From the IMG/VR virus record IMGVR_UViG_3300029319_000137, positions 1 through 40,167 of that record: a stretch of DNA of 40,167 bases; one strand, written 5' to 3'. Shown in pieces: positions 23,790-30,139 of this stretch. Each line of letters starts with the position of its first letter. Position 1 is the stretch's first letter. The notes under the pieces were generated by a model, which saw only the letters and a list, made by a program, of their open reading frames with translations, did no database searches and had not been told where the DNA came from. A program made the position numbers and the translations under genes. Source of the stretch: a virus.

Positions 23790-24555
23790 CGCAGAGCGTC
23801 TACGGGAAAAGGCAGAGAAGCTACTCAAGGCACACACTCTACCAAAAGACTTCGGCTTTGTTACACAAGACGCTGATACTCTGCGGCTTCTAGCCTTGGC
23901 GGATAAGCTTGCGCCCCTAGACGATACGGTACTGATTACCGGAGAGAGTGGCACGGGTAAAGACCTTGTTGCACGTAGGCTACACGGCAGACGTAGTGGT
24001 AGGTTTCTATCGTTGAACCTGTCAGCAATACCGGAGAGTATGATACAGAGCGAACTCTTCGGCCATGTTAAGGGAGCCTACACGGGTGCGGTATCTAACC
24101 GTATGGGTCTGCTGGTCGCAGCCTCCAGAGGTACGATGTTTCTGGATGAGATAGGAGACATATCCCCTGCACTACAGGTCTTGCTTCTCCGTGTTATAGA
24201 GACGCGCAAGTTTCGTAGGATAGGTGAGAACGAGGACACAGAATTCAAGGGCCGATTTATCTTTGCCTCGAACAAAGTAAACTCCGGTTTCCGTGAAGAC
24301 CTTTACCACAGAATCGCCACCTACAGGCTAGACCTAAAGCCATTGAGAGATAGGCCAGATGACATCCCCCTTATAGTGGACTCCCTTGATCTAGGCTTTA
24401 CACCAGAGGAAATCAAAGACCTCTGGCAACTAATCCGTACCGCCAAGAAATACCAAGAGGAACTACTCTCAGGCAACGTACGGGAACTTATCCGCCTTGC
24501 CAAACAGTACAAAGTTCTAGGCCGAGACAACCTAGACCTCTACTCTAGGCTCTAA
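23773..24555 (+). CDS. Stand-alone sigma-54 activator AAA+ domain (260 aa)
   Basis: The product is the central domain of an NtrC/PspF-type enhancer-binding protein and little else. Walker A GESGTGKD (57-64), SELFGHVKGAYTGA with the sigma-54 contact loop GAYTGA (101-106), Walker B FLDEIG (123-128), FREDLYHRI (173-181) containing the arginine finger region, LKPLRDRPDDIP (188-199) and sensor II GNVREL (234-239) are all present. The first 30 residues are a short helix, not a receiver domain, and the C-terminus stops about 20 residues after sensor II, so the usual Fis-type helix-turn-helix is absent. It should remodel host sigma-54 RNA polymerase by ATP hydrolysis. A sigma-54-type promoter lies about 100 bases after its stop. 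Confidence 0.92.
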   Translation: MKSQTDAERLREKAEKLLKAHTLPKDFGFVTQDADTLRLLALADKLAPLDDTVLITGESGTGKDLVARRLHGRRSGRFLSLNLSAIPESMIQSELFGHVKGAYTGAVSNRMGLLVAASRGTMFLDEIGDISPALQVLLLRVIETRKFRRIGENEDTEFKGRFIFASNKVNSGFREDLYHRIATYRLDLKPLRDRPDDIPLIVDSLDLGFTPEEIKDLWQLIRTAKKYQEELLSGNVRELIRLAKQYKVLGRDNLDLYSRL

Positions 24556-24643
24556 GCAGTATTACAACAGGTACTTAAAACATTGCTGTTGGTCACAACA
24601 CAGGTGGGCTACGAAAAACTTTCAACTTTTAGAATTATTTTTC

Positions 24644-24733
24644 AACAGTTGTAACAGTTGGCATGATTCCTGCTTTATATAGATAGTTAAAAAATTAACT
24701 GTTAACAGTTAAAAGAATTTTGCACTAACAGTT
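24644..24733 (+). promoter_or_regulatory. Cluster of AACAGTT motifs including a perfect 18-bp palindrome
   Basis: AACAGTT occurs at 24644-24650, 24653-24659, 24704-24710 and 24727-24733, and inverted at 24697-24703. The central pair forms the perfect palindrome TTAACTGTTAACAGTTAA (24695-24712), next to a second symmetric run GTTAAAAAATTAAC (24686-24699). The sites bracket the sigma-54-type promoter (24659-24675), with one pair upstream and the palindrome about 10-28 bases past the predicted start. The rest of the 24556-24764 gap shows no gene and no clear terminator. Confidence 0.6.
24659..24675 (+). promoter_or_regulatory. Sigma-54 (-24/-12) type promoter upstream of the 139-residue gene
   Basis: TGGCATGATTCCTGCTT carries TGGCAYG, four free bases, then CTGCT; GG (24660-24661) and GC (24672-24673) are separated by exactly 10 bases. 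Only the first T of the -12 TTGC element is replaced by C. Predicted start is near 24685, 80 bases before the ATG at 24765. It lies in the first gap after the activator gene and among AACAGTT motifs. Confidence 0.7.
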
Positions 24734-24764
24734 AAAGGTGCATCAGTAAAAGAAAGTAAATGCT

Positions 24765-25184
24765 ATGTTAAACATAGAAACAAACTACACGATGGAGCAT
24801 TTCCAGTCTGGCGATTGGGAAGGCTATAAGTTCGCAGTACCAGAGTTCAAGACTACAGCAGATGTAGTCAGCAGGTACGGCGAGGAAAAAACACTAGCCT
24901 TGTTGAACCAACAGGTTAGCGCACGTATCCGGTCTACGGTAAAGAACTCGTTGAAGCCTAACGGCAAAACAACTGAGGAACTCAAGGCTGAGTTAGACCA
25001 GAAGCATCCAGATCAGGTAATCTACACCAAGGAGGATGCTGACAAGTGGACACCGGAGACTACAACAGAAACTCCTAACAAGCTTTTCAATAAAGCCAAG
25101 GCAGCGTTTGCCGCTGGTGATATTGAACAGGGTAAGGCGTTAATCAAACGCATGGAGGAACTGATGCCTTCTAGCGAAGGCTAA
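24765..25184 (+). CDS. Hypothetical protein under the sigma-54-type promoter (139 aa)
   Basis: MLNIETNYTMEHFQSG opens the product; residues 20-65 (YKFAVPEFKTTADVVSRYG, then EEKTLALLNQQVSARIRSTV) resemble a small phage family with a strand, then a helical EE..L.LLN....R motif. The C-terminal third is Thr/Pro-rich followed by helix (NKAKAAFAAGDIEQGKALIK). Function unknown. It is the sole gene between the promoter and the first structured RNA, so it may be highly expressed. It may be distantly related to the protein at 17,087. Confidence 0.78.
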   Translation: MLNIETNYTMEHFQSGDWEGYKFAVPEFKTTADVVSRYGEEKTLALLNQQVSARIRSTVKNSLKPNGKTTEELKAELDQKHPDQVIYTKEDADKWTPETTTETPNKLFNKAKAAFAAGDIEQGKALIKRMEELMPSSEG

Positions 25185-25191
25185 GAAAACA

Positions 25192-25305
25192 AAGAGTAGC
25201 GTAGCATGGTGTGTAGGGAGAACCTACAACGGGATATCGGTAACAAGGGTTTTTGTATTCCCCCTTGTTCAACTCTGTCGCCTATAGAAACACTACGCTA
25301 CTCTT
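25192..25305 (+). ncRNA. Structured RNA element, copy 1
   Basis: AAGAGTAGCGTAG (25192-25204) pairs perfectly with CTACGCTACTCTT (25293-25305), enclosing two hairpins: TGTAGG/CCTACA with loop GAGAA (25212-25228) and AACAAGGG/CCCTTGTT with an 11-15 base loop (25242-25269). A short ATGG/CCTAT pairing and a GAAAC next to the closing helix complete a multi-branched fold. A homologous element lies at 29883-29970: same order, same GCATGGTG start, same GAGA-type loop and GGGT..TTCCCC hairpin, with paired substitutions. It ends 15 bases before the next ATG. A cis-regulator or a processed small RNA are both possible. An overlapping 33-codon frame exists but is less convincing than the paired changes. 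Confidence 0.75.
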
Positions 25306-25320
25306 AATTTTACTTTAACT

Positions 25321-25869
25321 ATGTCAGAAAAAACTTTAGAAGATCATTCAAACCTACTGCGTAGACTACGCTCACGCCCGTCACCAGCACGTTCATCGTA
25401 TAGTGCAAGCAGCACAGCCAAGGTAAAACCTGTATTAGACAGGCTACTCGACGGAAGAAACGACATACTTGTTACGTCGGAAGACACAGGCTACACGGTT
25501 AACACTCTGTATGTTAAGCTTGTTGACGGTCTCAAGTTCCTAGTGGATAACTCGGAAGAGTACGGTTCGGTCTATGCTGAACTACGTTCCCAGATTTCCA
25601 TGCGGAAAACAGACACGGGTGTTCTTATTTATTTCAAGGACACCGTACGCAACTTGATTAAAGAGAAAGAACTCAAGTACGACTACGCAGACTCTAGCGT
25701 CTGGCGTGGTGAGCTACTTACTTGGTTGCAAACTGCACAAGACATGGAGACTTGGAAGCGGGATAACCTTGTACTCAAGGAGGAAGATTTGAGGTGGCTA
25801 GAGGAACAACAGAAAACCATAGACTTCGAGTTTGATACCGCACAGGACAGGCTCGCTGTAATACGATAG
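25321..25869 (+). CDS. Hypothetical protein (182 aa)
   Basis: A basic, Ser-rich N-terminus (LRSRPSPARSSYSASSTAK) precedes a folded region with SEDTGYTVNTLYVKLVDGLK, ISMRKTDTGVLIYFKD and a helical C-terminus (LKEEDLRWLEEQQKTID). The TGVLIYF strand after a paired helix could be a small winged-helix or RNA-binding unit, but I recognise no family. First gene after structured RNA copy 1, no strong ribosome site visible, so its expression may depend on that RNA. Confidence 0.75.
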   Translation: MSEKTLEDHSNLLRRLRSRPSPARSSYSASSTAKVKPVLDRLLDGRNDILVTSEDTGYTVNTLYVKLVDGLKFLVDNSEEYGSVYAELRSQISMRKTDTGVLIYFKDTVRNLIKEKELKYDYADSSVWRGELLTWLQTAQDMETWKRDNLVLKEEDLRWLEEQQKTIDFEFDTAQDRLAVIR

Positions 25870-25872
25870 CCT

Positions 25873-25959
25873 ATGCCACTTACAATTTTATCTGTAGCAT
25901 CTTTATTCTTTACACTCTTGTTCCTTGCTTTATTTATCATAGACTTTTATGACAATTGA
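25873..25959 (+). CDS. Micro-protein with one membrane segment (28 aa)
   Basis: MPLTILSVASLFFTLLFL then ALFIIDFYDN: one strongly hydrophobic span with an acidic C-terminal tip. It starts three bases after the previous stop and overlaps the next gene by 11 bases, so it fills what would otherwise be a gap. Function unknown; similar single-span peptides also occur at 21,144 in this genome. Confidence 0.6.
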   Translation: MPLTILSVASLFFTLLFLALFIIDFYDN

Positions 25960-26164
25960 GCAGCTACTAGATTGTACCGTAGAACAGTTGGAGGCTATGT
26001 CAGACGACGAGCTACTCCAACATTTTGAGAAGTACCTTGCACTAACAGAACCCAAGGTAGAATTGGCAAAGCCAAAAACTGCGCGAAAGAAGCGTGTTGT
26101 AAAGGAAAAGAAAACCCTGCTCGACAAGGCAGAAGAATTAAAAAGAACCTATGGAATTACTTAA
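25949..26164 (+). CDS. Small acidic/basic helical protein (71 aa)
   Basis: The first 30 residues form an acidic helix pair (MTIEQLLDCTVEQLEAMSDD); the rest is Lys/Arg-rich (KPKTARKKRVVKEKK) and then a KAEELKRTYGIT tail. No family recognised. Overlaps the nuclease gene downstream by 14 bases and may be a partner of it. The basic stretch could contact DNA. Confidence 0.7.
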   Translation: MTIEQLLDCTVEQLEAMSDDELLQHFEKYLALTEPKVELAKPKTARKKRVVKEKKTLLDKAEELKRTYGIT

Positions 26165-27083
26165 TTTAGAGAAAACACCGGAGGGCAAGTACATCGTAAA
26201 GATAGATGCGTCCCTTATTAAAGAGTCAGCTTGTGAACGTAGGCTATGGTATATGCTATTCCGTGGACTACGAAAGCGTAACTCTAATCACAAGATGGAG
26301 TATGGTACTGCTGTACATAAAGCACTTGAATCCTTCTACGAGAATGGCGACAAGGATGCAGCAATCAATAAAGCCATAGACCACTATGCAGATGTTCTCG
26401 TACCCGACAAAGACTTTCGAGACCTAGCGCACCTAGTCAACCTACTCAATCAATACTTCAGTATAGACACAGGACTTGAGGTAAAGAAAGACCCTGACCC
26501 TGTACTGGAGATGCGCTTCGCCTACCCGTACAAGCAGACACCCAAGTTGGACATACTCTTTTGCGGTACGATAGACTTCGTTGGAACCTACTACGGCAGA
26601 CCTGTTATCGTAGACCACAAATCCACAGCAGCGTACAACACCGCCGCTTACTTCGCCTCGTACAAGGTATCACCGCAGCTTATGTTTTATAATCTTATCT
26701 GGAACACGTTGTTTCCTGATGAGTACATTGGCTGTATGATAAACGGAATCTTTCTTGCGCGTTCCAACAAGAACAAGTTTGAGCGCAGCGAGATATTTGA
26801 GTTTAGTAAAGACAGACTGGCGAAGTTCAAGGACTACGTTGATGACCTTGTGGACAGAATCATACTAAAATTTGACGACTACGTTGACAATGTTAACCTA
26901 GTTGGCGAGCAAGAGGCGGAGGCAGAAAAGATTTTCTACAGTAACTTCGCCTGTTGTGAAACCCGCTTTGGTCTATGTTCTTTTGTGCCTCTCTGTACAG
27001 CAAATAGCGTACAGGATAGGGAATCAATAGTGAACATGGACTACACACGTAAAGTTTACGACCCGTTACAATTTCAATTATGA
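26151..27083 (+). CDS. RecB/Cas4-like PD-(D/E)XK nuclease with Fe-S cysteine set (310 aa)
   Basis: The motif order of RecB-family nucleases is clear: GTAVHKALE with His56, GTIDFVG with Asp142, VIVDHKST with Asp155 and Lys157, and SPQLMFY with Gln176 and Tyr180. Cysteines 28, 269, 276 and 282 (ACERR near the start; CETRFGLC and FVPLC near the end) match the split 4Fe-4S arrangement of Cas4/AddB nucleases. The enzyme is probably a 5'-3' exonuclease supplying single strands for the nearby Sak4-like recombinase and SSB. It overlaps neighbours on both sides by 4-14 bases. Confidence 0.88.
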   Translation: MELLNLEKTPEGKYIVKIDASLIKESACERRLWYMLFRGLRKRNSNHKMEYGTAVHKALESFYENGDKDAAINKAIDHYADVLVPDKDFRDLAHLVNLLNQYFSIDTGLEVKKDPDPVLEMRFAYPYKQTPKLDILFCGTIDFVGTYYGRPVIVDHKSTAAYNTAAYFASYKVSPQLMFYNLIWNTLFPDEYIGCMINGIFLARSNKNKFERSEIFEFSKDRLAKFKDYVDDLVDRIILKFDDYVDNVNLVGEQEAEAEKIFYSNFACCETRFGLCSFVPLCTANSVQDRESIVNMDYTRKVYDPLQFQL

Positions 27084-27262
27084 AAGCTATAACATCAATT
27101 AACGGTAATGTTGAGGTAGTTAATCTACCGGACAACGCGAGGAACTGGACAAAGTTAGATAGTCCAAGTGAATCGGAAAGCACTAGCACCTCCAAGCGTC
27201 AGGATAACTGGGAGAAAGCCCTTACCCCTCATGTAGTCAAAAGTAAAAAGCTAAGAACCTGA
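27080..27262 (+). CDS. Hypothetical small protein (60 aa)
   Basis: MKAITSINGNVEVVNLP opens a short beta hairpin; the remainder is Ser/Thr-rich (SPSESESTSTSKRQDN) and ends with a basic tail. ATGA overlap with the nuclease gene. Probably disordered in the second half. No function can be given. Confidence 0.65.
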   Translation: MKAITSINGNVEVVNLPDNARNWTKLDSPSESESTSTSKRQDNWEKALTPHVVKSKKLRT

Positions 27263-27268
27263 AGTAAG

Positions 27269-27553
27269 ATGGAAGACATACAACAGAAAACTAAAGACGC
27301 TAGGCTAGATGCCTACAAGGATGGCATGGAGAACTTTACCATGCTGCGCTACACAGCAGCACTTGAATCGCTTAACAGCACCATTCAAGCTACGCTACAG
27401 GACAATGATAGAGTAGGTGTCTTGACCGGCGACTGCGCTAGTCATACAGCAGCAATCCTAGCTGCGGCAGATATGCTTGGCAGCAAGCTTACAGCACTAG
27501 ACAAGTCTATCCAGAACTTATCGTTGCTAGTGGGAAGGAGTCTAAGTAAATGA
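27269..27553 (+). CDS. Hypothetical helical protein (94 aa)
   Basis: Almost entirely helical by pattern: MEDIQQKTKDARLDAYKDG, then LESLNSTIQATLQDNDR, then TAAILAAADMLGSKLTALDK. The final helix could oligomerise. No family recognised. Its stop overlaps the next ATG (ATGA). Confidence 0.7.
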   Translation: MEDIQQKTKDARLDAYKDGMENFTMLRYTAALESLNSTIQATLQDNDRVGVLTGDCASHTAAILAAADMLGSKLTALDKSIQNLSLLVGRSLSK

Positions 27554-27930
27554 ACTCGACGCTGCTCAAGAAGATAAAGTTAGACACGCTCGCAGGTAAG
27601 CGTGCGCTGTTTGTGGCAACCGACTGCGTTAGTCTACTGGATGCAAAGCAGAAGGACTACGGGCCAAGGAACATCAGCCGCTTCGGTACAAAAGGTCTTG
27701 CAGTACGTCTGTATGATAAGGTAGAACGTCTGGCGAACCTTCTCATTGATAGAGAATCTGCTCCAAACAACGAGTCTTTAGAGGACACGTTTAAGGACAT
27801 AACCAACTACGGAATCATTGGTCAGCTACTCTTAAAAGAAGAGTGGCCAGCAGATGAGCCAGAAGAATTTGACACTTTCTACGGTGTCATTGAACCAGAA
27901 ACTAAAGTAGACATAAAAGAAAATGTATAA
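27550..27930 (+). CDS. Nmad1/DUF1599-like protein (126 aa)
   Basis: The central pattern fits the nucleotide-modification-associated domain 1 family: AKQKDYGPRNISRFG (about 33-47), GLAVRLYDKVERLANLL (49-65), then EDTFKDITNYGII (77-89). Members are all-helical proteins of phages and bacteria; comparative genomics links them to modified-base metabolism, and their acidic/DK residues recall MazG-like nucleotide pyrophosphatases. No base-modifying enzyme is recognisable elsewhere in the window, so the substrate is unknown. Eight-base overlap with the next gene. Confidence 0.8.
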   Translation: MNSTLLKKIKLDTLAGKRALFVATDCVSLLDAKQKDYGPRNISRFGTKGLAVRLYDKVERLANLLIDRESAPNNESLEDTFKDITNYGIIGQLLLKEEWPADEPEEFDTFYGVIEPETKVDIKENV

Positions 27931-28579
27931 ACCACTAATCGCTATTGTAGGTCAGAGTGGCAGCGGCAAGAGTACGTCGTTGCGTAACCTAGACCCAAAG
28001 ACAACTTACATCCTAGACTTGGAACGCAAAGGCTTTCCTTTTCCCGGCGCTAGTAAGTTCAATGTAATTCCAGTAGATAACCCTAACGCATTCACGCGAG
28101 AGTTTGCCAAGGCACTCAAGGAGGACAACTGTGAAACCATTGTTATTGAATCCTTCACGAAGTACGTAGAGCAGGTAGCTACGCTGGCCAACACCAGTTT
28201 CAAAGGGTTTGATATATGGGCTTTCATAGCTCGTACAATACGCTCAATGCTGGATAGCATAAAGAATGACAAGGCTACTGTTATATGTACAGCAGTTGAT
28301 GATATTGTAAAGATCCCGCAAGTTACAGGTGGGGAAACCTCGAACCGCAGAATTAAAGTACAAGGCAAGGTACACGAAGGTACAGTTGAGAAGGAGTTTC
28401 TCATGGTCTTGTTTACTGAAATTTGTAAGAACGAGAAGACAGAAGAGATAGAGTATTTCTTTCAGACTAATACGGATGGTGTTACTTCTGCCAAGACTCC
28501 ATTGGGTATGTTTAAGGAGCGTCTGATACCCAATGACATTGCTGAAGTCTTGAAAGCTGCTGAAGAATACTACGAATAA
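27923..28579 (+). CDS. Sak4-like RecA-fold ATPase (218 aa)
   Basis: Walker A is VGQSGSGKST (9-18). TYILDLERKG (29-38) matches the strand-2 acidic motif and CETIVIES (71-78) the Walker B strand of AAA_24/Sak4-type proteins; a glutamine/asparagine sensor region lies around VICTAVDD. Length suits this family of single-strand annealing or RecA-like phage recombinases. It sits between a RecB-like exonuclease and an SSB-like gene, a combination expected for a recombination module. The helicase loader possibility cannot be excluded. Confidence 0.8.
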   Translation: MYKPLIAIVGQSGSGKSTSLRNLDPKTTYILDLERKGFPFPGASKFNVIPVDNPNAFTREFAKALKEDNCETIVIESFTKYVEQVATLANTSFKGFDIWAFIARTIRSMLDSIKNDKATVICTAVDDIVKIPQVTGGETSNRRIKVQGKVHEGTVEKEFLMVLFTEICKNEKTEEIEYFFQTNTDGVTSAKTPLGMFKERLIPNDIAEVLKAAEEYYE

Positions 28580-28583
28580 TTTA

Positions 28584-28697
28584 TACTTGAGATATGGAAT
28601 ACGCATCTTCTAGACGTTGGACAACGAGTAGCTTTGGTCATTGGCTACTTGGCGTAAACCTTAACCTGTTGTTAGTGTGTCAACGGGGTCTCAAGTA
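28584..28697 (+). ncRNA. Structured intergenic RNA, possible third element
   Basis: TACTTGAGA (28584-28592) pairs with TCTCAAGTA (28689-28697). Inside, TACGC/GCGTA, CGTT/AACG, GTAGC/GCTAC and CTGTTG/CAACGG can form nested hairpins; TTTTT follows two bases after the closing stem. It fills the 129-base gap after the Sak4-like gene. It does not share the conserved loops of copies 1 and 2. An open frame of 34 codons (ATG 28594, stop 28696-28698) covers the same bases, so a small gene or a plain terminator are alternatives. Confidence 0.45.
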
Positions 28698-28708
28698 GTT
28701 TTTAACCT

Positions 28709-28942
28709 ATGAAGAAACTAAAGTTAAAACTAGGACGGCTACTAGAGGTAGAGAACAAAGGTAAGCACAAGGCTGCCAACTCAACATACAGTCTTGTGTA
28801 CCTTGAGGGTATGTATAAACAAAAAGATGGTAGCCCAGCTCCCTACCTGTTTACTACCTCGCAACTTGTGGAAGCTAGAGACAGGGCGCAGAAGAACGTA
28901 GAGGATTGTGGTTCGTTGTCTCGGTGGTGGAAGTTTTGGTGA
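28709..28942 (+). CDS. Hypothetical small basic protein (77 aa)
   Basis: MKKLKLKLGRLLEVENKGK starts a basic protein with beta segments (STYSLVYLEGMYKQKDG), a helix (SQLVEARDRAQKNVED) and an aromatic end (SRWWKFW). The LFTTSQLVEARDRA-type segment resembles small phage proteins in which a strand-helix unit precedes a terminal WWKFW-like anchor; function unknown. Ends one base before the next ATG. Confidence 0.7.
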   Translation: MKKLKLKLGRLLEVENKGKHKAANSTYSLVYLEGMYKQKDGSPAPYLFTTSQLVEARDRAQKNVEDCGSLSRWWKFW

Positions 28943-28943
28943 T

Positions 28944-29312
28944 ATGAAAACCAAGAACAAGCTTTACCACTATAGCGCAGAAGTTACACGGGTAGTTGAC
29001 GGTGATACTGTTGATGCCTTCGTAGACTTGGGGTTTGATATGCACTCCAAACAACGTGTTCGTCTGTACGGTATAAACACACCTGAGTGTAGAACACGGG
29101 ACAAGATAGAGAAGGTAGCTGGACTAGCTGCCAAAGCGCGTCTACAAGAGATGCTTAAAGAAAACAAAAACAAGTGTGTCATTAAGACTAGCTTGGATAA
29201 GAAGGGTAAGTATGGGCGAGTTCTCGGCGTACTCTACGCTAATGATGTAAACCTAAACGAAACCTTAGTGGAAGAGGGCCATGCTGATAAATACTTCGGA
29301 GGCTCTCGTTAA
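28944..29312 (+). CDS. Staphylococcal-nuclease-like (SNase) protein (122 aa)
   Basis: Start ATG 28944 (MKTKNKLYHYSAEVTRV) is preferred to an upstream in-frame start inside the previous gene. VVDGDTVDAFVDLG (17-30) supplies Asp21; RLYGINTPE (40-48) supplies the Arg35 and Glu43 equivalents (Arg40, Glu48), with Asn45 where SNase has Asp40; KYGRVLG supplies Arg92 (Arg87 equivalent). The OB-fold core and catalytic trio are therefore mostly intact. It is calcium-dependent in the family; the Asn substitution may weaken metal binding. No signal peptide, so it probably acts inside the cell on host or phage DNA/RNA. Confidence 0.88.
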   Translation: MKTKNKLYHYSAEVTRVVDGDTVDAFVDLGFDMHSKQRVRLYGINTPECRTRDKIEKVAGLAAKARLQEMLKENKNKCVIKTSLDKKGKYGRVLGVLYANDVNLNETLVEEGHADKYFGGSR

Positions 29313-29389
29313 GAATTTTCCTGCGAGTGTGGGAAAAATGTGTACGTTACACCTAATAAACTAAACATAAAACATAAAACATAATACTC

Positions 29390-29866
29390 ATGGCTACAAT
29401 AAGTCTAAAAGATATTACGGAAAGTTCTGGTAGGCCATACCTACCGAACGGTACATACACGCTGCGTGTCGTAGAGGCAGAGCGTAAGGTTAGCGCAAAG
29501 GGCAACGATATGGTTGCTGTTGTCGCTGAAGTTGTTGAACCCACAGAAGTTAACGGGCCTAACGGTTTCGTTGAGATCGGTGGCGTTCAGGTACGTGACT
29601 ATCCTCTGATTCCTTCTCGGAGTCTCAAGGAGTATCACAAAATCTTCGATCTTCCAGATGAGTTTGAGTTGGAAGACTACGACGAGATTGCTGAAGGTTT
29701 GAAGGGTAAAGCATTTAAGGCTGTACTCTACACAAAGCAAGAGGCTAGAATGGACGAAATCAGCGGCGATCCCATGATCGACCCGATTACGAATCAACCG
29801 TTGGCTACCAATAGGTACAACGTGGAGCGCAGGTTAGAAGCTGCACCAGACCACGACTTAGGTTGA
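29390..29866 (+). CDS. SSB-like OB-fold protein (158 aa)
   Basis: LPNGTYTLRVVEAERKVSA then GNDMVAVVAEVVEP follows the pattern of phage single-strand DNA-binding proteins of the DUF669 type (L.pG.Y...V...e.k.Sk.G..M......v). The second half has acidic segments (DEFELEDYDEIAEGLKG), KGKAFKAVLYTKQE, and no acidic-tipped SSB tail. It would protect single strands during replication and serve the Sak4-like annealing protein. Its own leader (29313-29389) has a TTTTCC/GGAAAA hairpin and three ACATAAA repeats; structured RNA copy 2 follows it. Confidence 0.72.
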   Translation: MATISLKDITESSGRPYLPNGTYTLRVVEAERKVSAKGNDMVAVVAEVVEPTEVNGPNGFVEIGGVQVRDYPLIPSRSLKEYHKIFDLPDEFELEDYDEIAEGLKGKAFKAVLYTKQEARMDEISGDPMIDPITNQPLATNRYNVERRLEAAPDHDLG

Positions 29867-29882
29867 TCTAGTCTCTAACATG

Positions 29883-29970
29883 GGAGTTTGTGGCATGGTG
29901 CGTAGAGAGACTCTACGACTGGTTGCGGGTATATTGGTTCCCCGTTCCATCTGAAACAAACACAAACTCC
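29883..29970 (+). ncRNA. Structured RNA element, copy 2
   Basis: GGAGTTTGTG (29883-29892) pairs perfectly with CACAAACTCC (29961-29970). Next come GCATGGTG, hairpin CGTAGA/TCTACG with loop GAGAC (29901-29917), hairpin CGGG/CCCG with loop core GGGTATATTGGTTCCCC (927-943 of this kb), an ATGG/CCAT pairing and GAAAC before the closing helix. Compared with copy 1 (25192-25305), the hairpin changes T-A to C-G and G-C to A-T at matching pairs, and the closing stem is entirely different yet fully complementary. It ends 16 bases before the ribbon-helix-helix gene. Most likely a conserved phage RNA; cis or trans action unknown. Confidence 0.75.
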
Positions 29971-29986
29971 TCTTTAAGAAAATATC

Positions 29987-30139
29987 ATGTCTAACACAAA
30001 AACAGATGCGCGAGTTAAAGAGTACAAGCCTGTACTTATTCCAGCTCCGCTGCACCGAAAAATAAAAAGGCTCGCGAGGCGTGAAGGTTTACGCCTTAAC
30101 GACATCGTCCCGCAACTACTAAAGACCGCCCTGAAATAA
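29987..30139 (+). CDS. Ribbon-helix-helix (CopG/Arc-like) DNA-binding protein (50 aa)
   Basis: MSNTKTDARVKEYKPVLIP: the strand KPVLIPAPLH, helix RKIKRLARREG and second helix LNDIVPQLLKTAL form the ribbon-helix-helix pattern. Arg/Lys-rich first helix. At 50 residues it is close to Arc in size. It probably represses or tunes phage transcription as a dimer; the AACAGTT sites are possible but unproven targets. It sits directly after structured RNA copy 2 and its stop overlaps the next ATG by one base. Confidence 0.75.
   Translation: MSNTKTDARVKEYKPVLIPAPLHRKIKRLARREGLRLNDIVPQLLKTALK

Noticed and set aside
25192-25305. Hammerhead or other self-cleaving ribozyme for the paired RNAs
   Set aside because: GAAA lies next to the closing stem as in a hammerhead, but no CUGAUGA core occurs between the stems, and other ribozyme cores I could recall do not fit.
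25208-25308. 33-codon peptide frame inside structured RNA copy 1, and a 19-codon frame at the same place in copy 2
   Set aside because: Both begin MV.RE.L, but the lengths differ and the paired base changes and unrelated yet complementary closing stems favour RNA over protein conservation.
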